Made by a program: the position numbers and the translations under genes. This document shows positions 52,101 to 59,831 of a stretch of DNA of 64,000 bases, piece after piece (position 1 is the first letter of the stretch; each line of letters begins with the position of its first letter). The stretch comes from Bacillota bacterium. GTDB taxonomy: Bacteria > Bacillota > Sulfobacillia > JACIYH01. Where the stretch lies: contig JASEFA010000002.1 in NCBI GenBank assembly GCA_030019365.1, forward strand, positions 307,525 through 371,524, written 5' to 3'. The notes beneath the pieces were generated by a model. That model was not told the origin of the DNA. It saw only the letters and a list, made by a program, of their open reading frames with translations, and made no database searches.

Positions 52101-53252
52101 CTACCGGGCCGGCGGCGCCACAGCGACCGCGCCCCCCGTGTCCGCCCGGACCCTCGGGGCGGGTGCCTCCCGCGGACGGAAGCGGGGTTTGGGCGAGTGG
52201 CCCGGCCCCCGCCCCATGGTGCGTCCCAGGTCCTGCACCATCCGGCGCAGGCAGACCAGGCAGCTTTCCGCCCGGTCCCCCAGGCAGATCTTGCCCGGGT
52301 ATATCTCATAGAGGGACCGGTACTCGGTGGGGCCCACGTTGGGCATGATCACGTTGGCGCCGCAACGGAGGGCCTTCTGGCGCCCTTCCGAATCCGCCGT
52401 GCCCAGGGCGGTGGTGGCGGGCAGGTGTGCCCAAGGAAGGGCTAGCCGGGCCACCGCCAGCACCCGCAGGGTGAGGTCCACCGACCCGGGCTGCGCCCCC
52501 GCCAGGGGCGTCTGGGGATGGGGAAGAAAGGGGCCAATGCCGGCCATCTCCACGTCCAGCTCCTGTAGCAGGACTATGTCATCGGCCAGGCTGGCCAGGG
52601 TCTGCCCGGGCAATCCCACCATGTTCCCCGAGCCCACCTGGTAGCCCAGCTCCCTCAGGTCCCGCACGCACTGCAACCGCCCGCCCAGGGTGGTACCTGG
52701 TCGCAGCCGGCGGAAAAGCTCGGCGTCGGCCATCTCGTGCTTCAGCAGGTAGCGGTCCGCCCCCGCCTCCCCCCAGCGAGCGTAGTCCTCCCGGGGCCGG
52801 TCCCCCACGGAGAGGGTGACGGCCAGCCCCGCACGCCGCTTGATCTCCCGGATCACTCCCGCCAGCACTTCCGCATCCCAGTACGGGTCTTCTCCGGACT
52901 GCAGCACCACCGTGCCCAGCCCCAGCCCGGCCGCCCTCTCGGCGATGGCAACCATCTCCGCCGGGGTCATGCGGTAGCGCGCAAGCGAGTGGTTCCCCGC
53001 CCGCAGCCCGCAGTAGTGACAGTTGCGCACGCAGTGGTTGGAGAACTCGATGATCCCCCGCAGGTGCACCTCGTCGCCCACATAACGGCGCCGCACCTCG
53101 TCGGCCGCCCGGAACAAGGCATCGCGTCCCCCCGGCTCCGCTGAGCCCTCCAGTAGCGCCAGGACCTCCCGGCGCCCGATTTCCCCGGGCCGGCGGCGGA
53201 CCCGCTCCAGGGCCTGGGCGAACGAGACCTCCTGCTCGACGGCGACGGCCAC
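52101..53252 (-). CDS. hydE: [FeFe]-hydrogenase maturase HydE
   Basis: Radical-SAM enzyme acting on the iron complex made by HydG; 383 aa. The C-x3-C-x2-C motif is CVRNCHYCG (about 67), followed by the typical TVVLQSGEDPYW, GSGNMVGLPGQT and IGPFLPHPQTPLA. GTG 53252 suits the GAAGG site. The C-terminus has 40 extra Pro/Arg-rich residues. It lies behind the TM1266-type regulator gene, so maturases and regulator form one unit. Confidence 0.93.
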   Translation of the reverse strand: MAVAVEQEVSFAQALERVRRRPGEIGRREVLALLEGSAEPGGRDALFRAADEVRRRYVGDEVHLRGIIEFSNHCVRNCHYCGLRAGNHSLARYRMTPAEMVAIAERAAGLGLGTVVLQSGEDPYWDAEVLAGVIREIKRRAGLAVTLSVGDRPREDYARWGEAGADRYLLKHEMADAELFRRLRPGTTLGGRLQCVRDLRELGYQVGSGNMVGLPGQTLASLADDIVLLQELDVEMAGIGPFLPHPQTPLAGAQPGSVDLTLRVLAVARLALPWAHLPATTALGTADSEGRQKALRCGANVIMPNVGPTEYRSLYEIYPGKICLGDRAESCLVCLRRMVQDLGRTMGRGPGHSPKPRFRPREAPAPRVRADTGGAVAVAPPAR

Positions 53253-53257
53253 TCCGC

Positions 53258-53608
53258 TCACCTTCCCTCCGGCGAAACCGCGGGTGGGCCCGAGGACGGA
53301 TGCGAGGGCTGACTCAGGCACGGAGCCAGGGCCGGGGCCAGGGAACTCCGCACCAGCACTCCGGGCAGTTGCCCCAGCTTGCCGGTGAGGGCGCCCACCT
53401 GGTCGGTGGTGCCGTCCACGATGAGGGCGATGACGGCCAGGTCGCGCTCGCGGTAGGGAATACCCATGCGGCCCACGATCATGTCTCCATGCTGGGACAG
53501 CACTTCCTGCACCCGTCCCGCCACGCGACCGCGGTCGGTGATGACTATCCCCACCACCCCCACCCGGCGGTCCGGCCCAACCGTGCCCATCTCACGCTCC
53601 GCCCTCAT
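53258..53608 (-). CDS. TM1266-type iron-only hydrogenase system regulator
   Basis: A 116-residue ACT-like small protein of the family found beside [FeFe]-hydrogenase maturation genes (TM1266). RRVGVVGIVITDRGRVAGRV, then the QEVLSQHGDMIVGRMGIPYR and ALIVDGTTDQVGALTGKLG segments are diagnostic. ATG 53608 has GGAGAGG 5 bases upstream. The last 30 residues are Pro/Ser-rich and atypical. The mechanism of these regulators is unproven. Confidence 0.85.
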   Translation of the reverse strand: MRAEREMGTVGPDRRVGVVGIVITDRGRVAGRVQEVLSQHGDMIVGRMGIPYRERDLAVIALIVDGTTDQVGALTGKLGQLPGVLVRSSLAPALAPCLSQPSHPSSGPPAVSPEGR

Positions 53609-53682
53609 GCTCACCTCTCCTTCCGGTCCGGCTCGCCCCGCACCACAACCACGCTCCGGTCACACTCGGGCCACCCGTGCCA

Positions 53683-53725
53683 CAAGGGCTCGCCCTCGCT
53701 CTCCCCGAGCGAAGACGAGCCCTTG
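53683..53725. repeat. Large perfect hairpin upstream of the TM1266 gene
   Basis: CAAGGGCTCG at one end and CGAGCCCTTG at the other extend into a 19-bp stem (some G-U pairs on the minus-strand RNA) closed by a 5-base loop. It lies 75 bases before the regulator start. There is no T-run on either strand, so it could be a processing or attenuation structure rather than a terminator. Confidence 0.6.
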
Positions 53726-53851
53726 TTACCTGCCTCACAAGACCGGCTACCACCGGGCCTCGGCTCCCTCGGTTCAGGGACTCCCCTTCCCTCAGGGATC
53801 ACTATTCTGAAGGCTCTGCCGACCGCCTCCCGGCCGGGCGTGCCCCGCCGG

Positions 53852-54116
53852 TCAGCAGGTCATGTTCATCTTATCACAAGAGGCTTCTCCTGGCAATGCC
53901 GCCCTCAGCGTACGCTCCTGTTCGCGGATGGGTTTGGACATGCCCCCGGGCACCCCGCAGGCGGGGTGGGTGGCGACTCCCCCCAGCATGGCCTGGATCT
54001 TCTGGGCGTAAGCGCGGTGCTTTATCACCTCTCCCGCGCCGATCTCCTCCCCACCTTGGCCACCAGCCCCAGGATGTTGCGCTGGGCGGGGTCGTCTTCG
54101 GGCCGGGGAGGAAGTC
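53852..54116 (-). pseudogene. NiFe-hydrogenase large-subunit C-terminal remnant
   Basis: Translating three frames in turn gives DFLPGP, then EDDPAQRNILGLVAKVG, then VIKHRAYAQKIQAMLGGVAT and HPACGVPGGMSKPIREQER up to a stop at 53852. The last two pieces resemble the internal R-x-x-x-Q-K-I-x-x-x-x-G-G-x-x-x-H-P-x-x-G-x-x-G-G-x-S-K-P signature of group 3 NiFe-hydrogenase large subunits. Two frameshifts and the missing Cys motifs show it is dead. It begins 4 bases after the hydA1 stop. Confidence 0.7.
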
Positions 54117-54120
54117 GGGG

Positions 54121-55854
54121 CTAGGCCTTGCGGTAGCGCGGACGCGCCGTGTAGTGGGTGTGCAGCAGGTGGTGCGACTTTTCCCCCAGCGGCTGGCCCA
54201 GGAACTCCCGGTAGAGCTCTTGCATGGCCGGGTTTTCATGGGATTTGCGCAGGGGCAGGTTGCGGTCTACCTGGTAGATGGCATCGATGCGGCGCTGCCG
54301 GGCTTCGTCGGTGGTGGGCACCGGCTGGCCGCCGCCGCCGATGCAGCCGCCCGGGCAGCACATGATCTCGATGAAGTGGTACCGGGCCTGGCCGGACTTG
54401 ACCGCCTCCAGGAGCCGGCGGGCGTGACCCAGGCTGTGGGCCACCGCCACCTTCACCTGGGTGCCGTCCATAGCCACGGTGGCCTCCTTGATGCCCTGGA
54501 GACCGCGCACTTCCTCGAAGTCCAGCCTGGGCGCCTGTCTGCCCGTGACCACCTCGTAGGCCGTGCGCAGGGCCGCCTCCATGACGCCGCCGGTGGCGCC
54601 GAAGATGGCGGCCGCACCCGTGGAGCGGCCCAGGGGATCGTCGTAGTCCTCCTCGGGCAGGGCGGTGACGTCCAGCCCCGCCTCGCGGATCATGCGGCCC
54701 AGCTCCCGCACGGTGAGCACCGCGTCCACGTCCTGCACACCCGAATCGTCCATCTCCGGCCGCTGGGCCTCGAACTTCTTGGCCGTGCAGGGCATGATGG
54801 AGACCACGTACACGTCCTCGGGCTTCCACCCCATCTTCTCGGCGTAGTAGGTCTTGGCCAGGGCCCCGAACATCTGTTGCGGTGACTTGCAGGTGGAGAC
54901 GTTGGGGATGAACTCGGGGTAGTAGTGTTCCAGGAACTTGATCCAGCCCGGGCTGCAGGAGGTGAGCATGGGGAGCACGCCCCCGTGGGTGAGCCGGTGG
55001 ATGAGCTCGTGGCCCTCCTCCATGATGGTGAGGTCGGCGGTGAAGTTGGTGTCGAACACGCGGTCGAAGCCCAGGCGCCGCAGGGCCGCCACCATCTTAC
55101 CTGTGACGATGGCGCCCACGCCCAGGCCCATCTCCTCGCCCAGCGAGACCCGTGTGGCCGGGGCCGTCTGTACCACCACATGCTTTGCGGGGTCGTGGAT
55201 GGCCTTCCATACACGCTCGGTGTGGTCGACCTCGTAGATGGCACCCACGGGACAGGCGTTGATGCACTGGCCGCAGTACACGCAGGGCAGCTCAGCCAGG
55301 GACTTCTCGAAGGCGGGGGCCACGATGGCCTCGGCCCCCCGGTGAACCGGGTAAAGGATGCCCACGCCCTGCACCCGGTGGCACGCTTCCACGCAACGCC
55401 GGCACAGGATGCACTTGTTGGGATCGCGCACGATGGCCGGGTTGGATTCATCCAGGGGCAGGCCCTTCTCCTCGCGCCCAAACCTCACCTCGCGGATGCC
55501 CAGGCGCTCCGCCAGGACCTGCAGCTCGCAGTGCAGGTTGCGCACGCAACTCGTGCATTCCGCCGGGTGGCGGGCCAGCATGAGTTCCACCACGGTGCGC
55601 CGGGTCTGCCGCACGAGGGGGGTGCTGGTGCGCACCACCATGCCCTCGGCCACCGGGTAGGCGCAGGCCGCCTGCAGCGTGCGGGAGCCCTCCACCTCCA
55701 CCACGCATACCCGGCACACGGCCTTGACCTCCTGGTCGGGGTGGTGGCAGAGGGTGGGGATGTCGATGCCGGCCAGCCGGGCCGCCTCCAGGATGGTAAA
55801 GCCCTTGGGCACGCTCAGCTTCTGACCGTCGATGGTGACGTTGACCAGGTCCAT
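54121..55854 (-). CDS. hydA: [FeFe]-hydrogenase catalytic subunit HydA (copy 1)
   Basis: H2-activating subunit, 577 aa. N-terminal [2Fe-2S] domain (CHHPDQEVKAVCRVCVVE), a His/Cys-type 4Fe-4S site (HPAECTSCVRNLHCEL), two ferredoxin clusters (CILCRRCVEAC; CVYCGQCINACP), then the H-cluster domain with TSCSPGW (about 310), MPCTAKKFE (about 365) and EIMCCPGGCIGGGGQP (about 505). Clusters relay electrons to and from HydB/HydC. The L3 motif has Cys where copy 2 has Ala (MCCPGGC against MACPGGC). It follows hydB1 by 3 bases. Confidence 0.95.
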   Translation of the reverse strand: MDLVNVTIDGQKLSVPKGFTILEAARLAGIDIPTLCHHPDQEVKAVCRVCVVEVEGSRTLQAACAYPVAEGMVVRTSTPLVRQTRRTVVELMLARHPAECTSCVRNLHCELQVLAERLGIREVRFGREEKGLPLDESNPAIVRDPNKCILCRRCVEACHRVQGVGILYPVHRGAEAIVAPAFEKSLAELPCVYCGQCINACPVGAIYEVDHTERVWKAIHDPAKHVVVQTAPATRVSLGEEMGLGVGAIVTGKMVAALRRLGFDRVFDTNFTADLTIMEEGHELIHRLTHGGVLPMLTSCSPGWIKFLEHYYPEFIPNVSTCKSPQQMFGALAKTYYAEKMGWKPEDVYVVSIMPCTAKKFEAQRPEMDDSGVQDVDAVLTVRELGRMIREAGLDVTALPEEDYDDPLGRSTGAAAIFGATGGVMEAALRTAYEVVTGRQAPRLDFEEVRGLQGIKEATVAMDGTQVKVAVAHSLGHARRLLEAVKSGQARYHFIEIMCCPGGCIGGGGQPVPTTDEARQRRIDAIYQVDRNLPLRKSHENPAMQELYREFLGQPLGEKSHHLLHTHYTARPRYRKA

Positions 55855-55857
55855 GCG

Positions 55858-57567
55858 CTACACCTCCCTCGACGCGGCCCGACCGGCCCCCGCCGCCGCT
55901 CCGCCGGCGGCCGACGCCGCACAACCGGCGGCAGCGCGCGCCGCGCTCCCGTCCATGGGGCACACCCCGGCGGGGCAGGTCCTGCCCACCACGTGGGCCA
56001 GGTACTCGGACTTGAACCAGCGCAGGGTACTCATGAGCGGCAGCGGTGCCGTCTGCCCGAGCGGGCAGAGCGGGGCCACGTACATGGCCTGGGCCAGCGC
56101 CTTCATGTTCTCCAGGTCGGTGCGGGTGGCCTCACCCCGGCTGATCCGCTCCATGATGCGGTGCAGCTGCAGAGTCCCCTCCCGGCAGGGCGTGCACTTG
56201 CCGCACGACTCGTGCAGGAAGAAGAACGAGAAGGACTTGGCCACGTTCACGATGCAGTGGGTGTCGTCGATGATCAGCAACGCCCCCGAGCCCAGGGCGG
56301 AGCCATGGGTGGCCAGGCTGTCGTAGTCCATGGGCACGTCCAGCAATTCGGCTGGGATGACACCGCCCGAGGTACCACCCGTCTGGGCCAGCTTGAACGC
56401 CCGCCCGTCGGGGATGCCGCCACCGATGTTGTAGATGATCTCGCGCAGGGTGATGCCCATGGGCACCTCGATGAGCCCGGCGTTGACGATGTCACCGGTG
56501 AGGGTGAACACCTTGGTGCCCGGGGTCTTCTGGGTGCCCAGGGTGCGGAACCAGGTGGCGCCCCGTTCGATGATCACGGGCACGTTGGCCAGGGTCTCCA
56601 CGTTGTTGATCACGGTGGGACGGCCGAACAGCCCGGCGTCAGTGGGATAGGGGGGCTTGATGCGGGGCTCGCCCCGCCCGCCCTCGAGGGACTCGAAGAG
56701 CGCCGTCTCCTCGCCGCAGACATAGGCACCCGCTCCCAGGCGGATCTCCACGTCGAAGTCGAATCCCGAGCCCAGGATGTTCTTCCCCAGCAGGCCCATC
56801 TCCCGGGCCTGGGCGATGGCCTTCTCGAGCCGCTCGATGGAGAGGACGTACTCACCCCGGATGTAGACGTACCCCTGGTGGGCGCCCACCGCGTATCCGG
56901 CCAGGGCCATGCCCTCCAGCACGGCGTGGGGGTCGCCCTCCAGGATGAGGCGGTCCTTGAAGGTGCCGGGCTCGCCCTCGTCGGCGTTGCACACCACGTA
57001 CTTGGGCCCGGAGCCGTCCGCACGGGCGGCGAACTGCCACTTGAGCCCGGTGGGGAAGCCGGCGCCGCCCCGGCCGCGCAGGCCGGAGGCCTTGACCTCC
57101 TCCACCACCTGGGCGGGAGTCATGGCCGTGAGCGCCTTCCCCAGGGCCTGGTAGCCGCCGCGGGCGACGTACTCCTCGATGGACTCGGGATCGATGAACC
57201 CGCAGTTGCGCAGCACCACCCGCACCTGGTGGCGGAAGTAGTCCACCTCCGGGTACACCTGCACGGGCCTGGCCGCGGGCGGCACCTGGTAGAGCAGCCG
57301 CTTCACCACCCGGCCCTTGTACAGGTGCTCGGAGACGATCTCCCGCACGTCGGACACCTTGACCCCGGAGTAGAAGGTCCCCTCGGGGAACACCACCACG
57401 GTGGGGCCGTACTCACACAGCCCGAAGCAGCCGGTCTCCACCACCTTGACCTCTTTGTCCAGGCCGTACTCGGGCAGGAGCCGGGAGAACTCCTTCTGGA
57501 CCTCGGGCGAGGCCTTCAGGCTGCAGTTGGTGCCGTTACATACCAGCACGTGGGCCCGATACAGCAT
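55858..57567 (-). CDS. hydB: HydB, NuoF-like diaphorase subunit (copy 1)
   Basis: FMN and NAD(H)-binding subunit, 569 aa. Residues 1-95 are a thioredoxin-like [2Fe-2S] domain ([23 protein letters not shown]). The NuoF core has [17 protein letters not shown] (NADH loop, about 165), [31 protein letters not shown] and the 4Fe-4S ligands [12 protein letters not shown] with CPLGQTAP. Most HydB proteins end with a 2[4Fe-4S] ferredoxin domain; here an Ala-rich low-complexity tail of about 40 residues replaces it. Confidence 0.93.
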   Translation of the reverse strand: MLYRAHVLVCNGTNCSLKASPEVQKEFSRLLPEYGLDKEVKVVETGCFGLCEYGPTVVVFPEGTFYSGVKVSDVREIVSEHLYKGRVVKRLLYQVPPAARPVQVYPEVDYFRHQVRVVLRNCGFIDPESIEEYVARGGYQALGKALTAMTPAQVVEEVKASGLRGRGGAGFPTGLKWQFAARADGSGPKYVVCNADEGEPGTFKDRLILEGDPHAVLEGMALAGYAVGAHQGYVYIRGEYVLSIERLEKAIAQAREMGLLGKNILGSGFDFDVEIRLGAGAYVCGEETALFESLEGGRGEPRIKPPYPTDAGLFGRPTVINNVETLANVPVIIERGATWFRTLGTQKTPGTKVFTLTGDIVNAGLIEVPMGITLREIIYNIGGGIPDGRAFKLAQTGGTSGGVIPAELLDVPMDYDSLATHGSALGSGALLIIDDTHCIVNVAKSFSFFFLHESCGKCTPCREGTLQLHRIMERISRGEATRTDLENMKALAQAMYVAPLCPLGQTAPLPLMSTLRWFKSEYLAHVVGRTCPAGVCPMDGSAARAAAGCAASAAGGAAAGAGRAASREV

Positions 57568-57582
57568 CTCCCTCCCCCCTCC

Positions 57583-58071
57583 CTAGTAGCGGGCCAGGAT
57601 GGCCCCGATGTCGGCCGGCTTCAAGTTGCCGTACACCTGGTCGTCGATCATGATGGCCGGGGCCACCCCGCACACCCCGATGCAGCTGGTGAGCTCCAGG
57701 GTGAACTTGCCGTCGGGCGTGGTCTCGCCCACCTCCACCCCCAGGGCCTTCTTCAGGGCCTCCAGCACGGCCCCGGCCCCAGGGACGTGGCAGGGGGCGC
57801 TGGCGCACACCCTGATCACGTGCTCCCCCTTGGGCCCGGTGGCGAACAGGGTATAGAAGGTGGTCACCCCGTACACCCGGCTGGGGTGCATCCCCAGGGC
57901 CTCTGCCACCTCCACCATGGCCTCCTCGGATATCCAGCCCATCTCCTTCTGGATGGCCTGCAGGATGGGCAATAGCGGCGCGGGCCGGTCCCGCAGGCGG
58001 GAGATGATCTCCCGCACGCGGGCCATGTCCTGCGGCTGCTGCCGGGTGACCTCCAGGCTGGCCTTACCCAT
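57583..58071 (-). CDS. hydC: HydC, NuoE-like [2Fe-2S] subunit (copy 1)
   Basis: Thioredoxin-fold iron-sulfur subunit, 162 aa. The four cluster Cys are in VCASAPCHV (C-x4-C) and LTSCIGVCGVAP (C-x3-C). GWISEEAMVEVAEALGMHPS and VYGVTTFYTLF are the NuoE helical half. It donates to the FMN site of HydB. It is followed by hydB1 and hydA1, and preceded by hydA2, so the boundary between the two hydrogenases probably lies at 58072-58084. Confidence 0.95.
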   Translation of the reverse strand: MGKASLEVTRQQPQDMARVREIISRLRDRPAPLLPILQAIQKEMGWISEEAMVEVAEALGMHPSRVYGVTTFYTLFATGPKGEHVIRVCASAPCHVPGAGAVLEALKKALGVEVGETTPDGKFTLELTSCIGVCGVAPAIMIDDQVYGNLKPADIGAILARY

Positions 58072-58084
58072 CTCCTTCCCTCCC

Positions 58085-59818
58085 TTACAGCGTCGTGTAC
58101 TGGTAACGGGGCTGGTAGTGCGTGTGCAGGAGCTCGTGAGCCTTGTGGGAGTTGGGCTCGCCCAGGAACTCCTGGTACAGCACCTTTATCACCGGGTTCT
58201 CGTGGGACTTGCGCAGGGGCATCTCCCGGTCCACCCGGTAGACGGCCTCGATACGCTTCTGGCGGATTTCGTCGGTGGTGGGGATGGGCTGGCCGCCGCC
58301 GCCGATGCAGCCGCCCGGGCAGGCCATGATCTCGATGAAGTGGTATCGCCCGGGATCTGCCCTCACCGCCTCCAGCACCTTGCGGGCGTTGCCCAGCGTG
58401 TGGGCCACCGCTACCTGCACCTCGGCCCCATCCAGGTTGACGGTCGCTTCCTTGATACCTTCCATCCCGCGCACCGACTCGAAGTCCAGGGCGGGAGGCA
58501 TCTTTCCGGTGACCACCTCGTAGGCGGTGCGCAGGGCCGCCTCCATCACGCCGCCGGTGGCACCGAAGATGGCGGCCGCACCCGTGGACACCCCCAGGGG
58601 ATCGTCGTAGGGCTCCTCGGGCAGGGCGTCGAAGACCACCCCCGCCTCCCTGACCATGCGACCCAGCTCCCGGCTGGTGAGCACGGCGTCGATGTCCGGG
58701 TAACCCGAGTCGGTCATCTCCGGTCGCCGGGCCTCGAACTTCTTGGCCGTGCAGGGCATGATGGAGACCACGAAGATGTCCGCCGGGTCGATGCCCACCT
58801 TGCGGGCATAGTAGGTCTTGGCCAGCGCCCCGAACATCTGCTGGGGCGACTTGCAGGTGGACAGGTTGGGCAGCAGGTCGGGGAAGAAAGTCTCGATGAA
58901 CTTGATCCACCCCGGGCTGCAGGAGGTGATCATGGGCAGCACGCCGTCCTCCTGCAGGCGGTGGACCAGCTCGTACCCTTCCTCGATGATGGTGAGGTCG
59001 GCAGTGAAGTCAGTATCGAAGACGCGGTCGAAGCCCAGGCGGCGCAGGGCGGCCACCATCCTGCCGGTAACCACGCTGCCCGGGGGCATGGCGAACATCT
59101 CGCCGACGGTGACCCGCGTGGCGGGAGCGGTCTGGACCACCACGTGCTTTCCGGGGTCGGCCAGAGCCGCCCACACCAGTTCCGTGTCGTCACGCTCGTG
59201 CAGGGCCCCGGTGGGGCACACCAGGGTGCACTGGCCGCAGTTCACGCACACCGAATCGGCCAGGGGCAGCTCGAAGGGCGGGGCAATGGACGTCTCGAAC
59301 CCGCGTTCTTGCGGCCCGATGGCCTTCACCGACTGCACCTTCTCGCACACGGCCACGCAGCGGCGGCAGAGGATGCACTTTGCGTTCTCCCGCACGACGG
59401 AGGGGCTGGACTCGTCGGGCTCGCCCCCGTGCTTTTCTCCTTCGAAGCGCACCTGCCGGATGCCCAGTGACTCCGCCAGGGCCTGCAACTCGCAGGTCCC
59501 GTTGCGGATGCAGGTGGTGCACTCGGTGGGGTGGTCGGAGAGGAGCAGCTCTACCGTGGTGCGGCGGGACGCCCGCACCGCCCGGGAGTTGGTCCACACC
59601 TCCATGCCGTCGGCCACGGGGAGGACGCAGGAAGCCTGCAGGGCCTTCGCTCCCTTGACCTCCACCACGCACACACGGCAGGCCCCGATGGCGTTGAGGT
59701 TCTCCAGGTAGCAGAGGGTGGGGATGTTGATCCCGGCCAGGCGCGCCGCCTGGAGCACGGTCATCCCCCGTTCGGCTTCCACCTTGCGCCCGTCTATGGT
59801 CAGGGTTACCTTACCCAT
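58085..59818 (-). CDS. hydA: [FeFe]-hydrogenase catalytic subunit HydA (copy 2)
   Basis: Second H2-activating subunit, also 577 aa and closely similar to copy 1 along its whole length. [2Fe-2S] Cys CRVCVVEVKG, HPTECTTCIRNGTCELQ, ferredoxin sites CILCRRCVAVC and CVNCGQCTLVCPTG, and H-cluster motifs TSCSPGWIKF, MPCTAKKFEARRPE, EIMACPGGCIGGGGQP. It follows the HydB-GltD fusion gene by 13 bases, so they should form one complex. Both copies have TSCSPGW, not the TSCCPGW of well-studied single-chain enzymes. Confidence 0.95.
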   Translation of the reverse strand: MGKVTLTIDGRKVEAERGMTVLQAARLAGINIPTLCYLENLNAIGACRVCVVEVKGAKALQASCVLPVADGMEVWTNSRAVRASRRTTVELLLSDHPTECTTCIRNGTCELQALAESLGIRQVRFEGEKHGGEPDESSPSVVRENAKCILCRRCVAVCEKVQSVKAIGPQERGFETSIAPPFELPLADSVCVNCGQCTLVCPTGALHERDDTELVWAALADPGKHVVVQTAPATRVTVGEMFAMPPGSVVTGRMVAALRRLGFDRVFDTDFTADLTIIEEGYELVHRLQEDGVLPMITSCSPGWIKFIETFFPDLLPNLSTCKSPQQMFGALAKTYYARKVGIDPADIFVVSIMPCTAKKFEARRPEMTDSGYPDIDAVLTSRELGRMVREAGVVFDALPEEPYDDPLGVSTGAAAIFGATGGVMEAALRTAYEVVTGKMPPALDFESVRGMEGIKEATVNLDGAEVQVAVAHTLGNARKVLEAVRADPGRYHFIEIMACPGGCIGGGGQPIPTTDEIRQKRIEAVYRVDREMPLRKSHENPVIKVLYQEFLGEPNSHKAHELLHTHYQPRYQYTTL

Positions 59819-59831
59819 GCCGGCCTCCCCC

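Noticed and set aside
54925-57975. Plus-strand open frame of 1016 codons opposite hydA1, hydB1 and hydC1
   Set aside because: It spans three clear minus-strand genes, has a biased composition and no ribosome binding site, so it is an antisense shadow.
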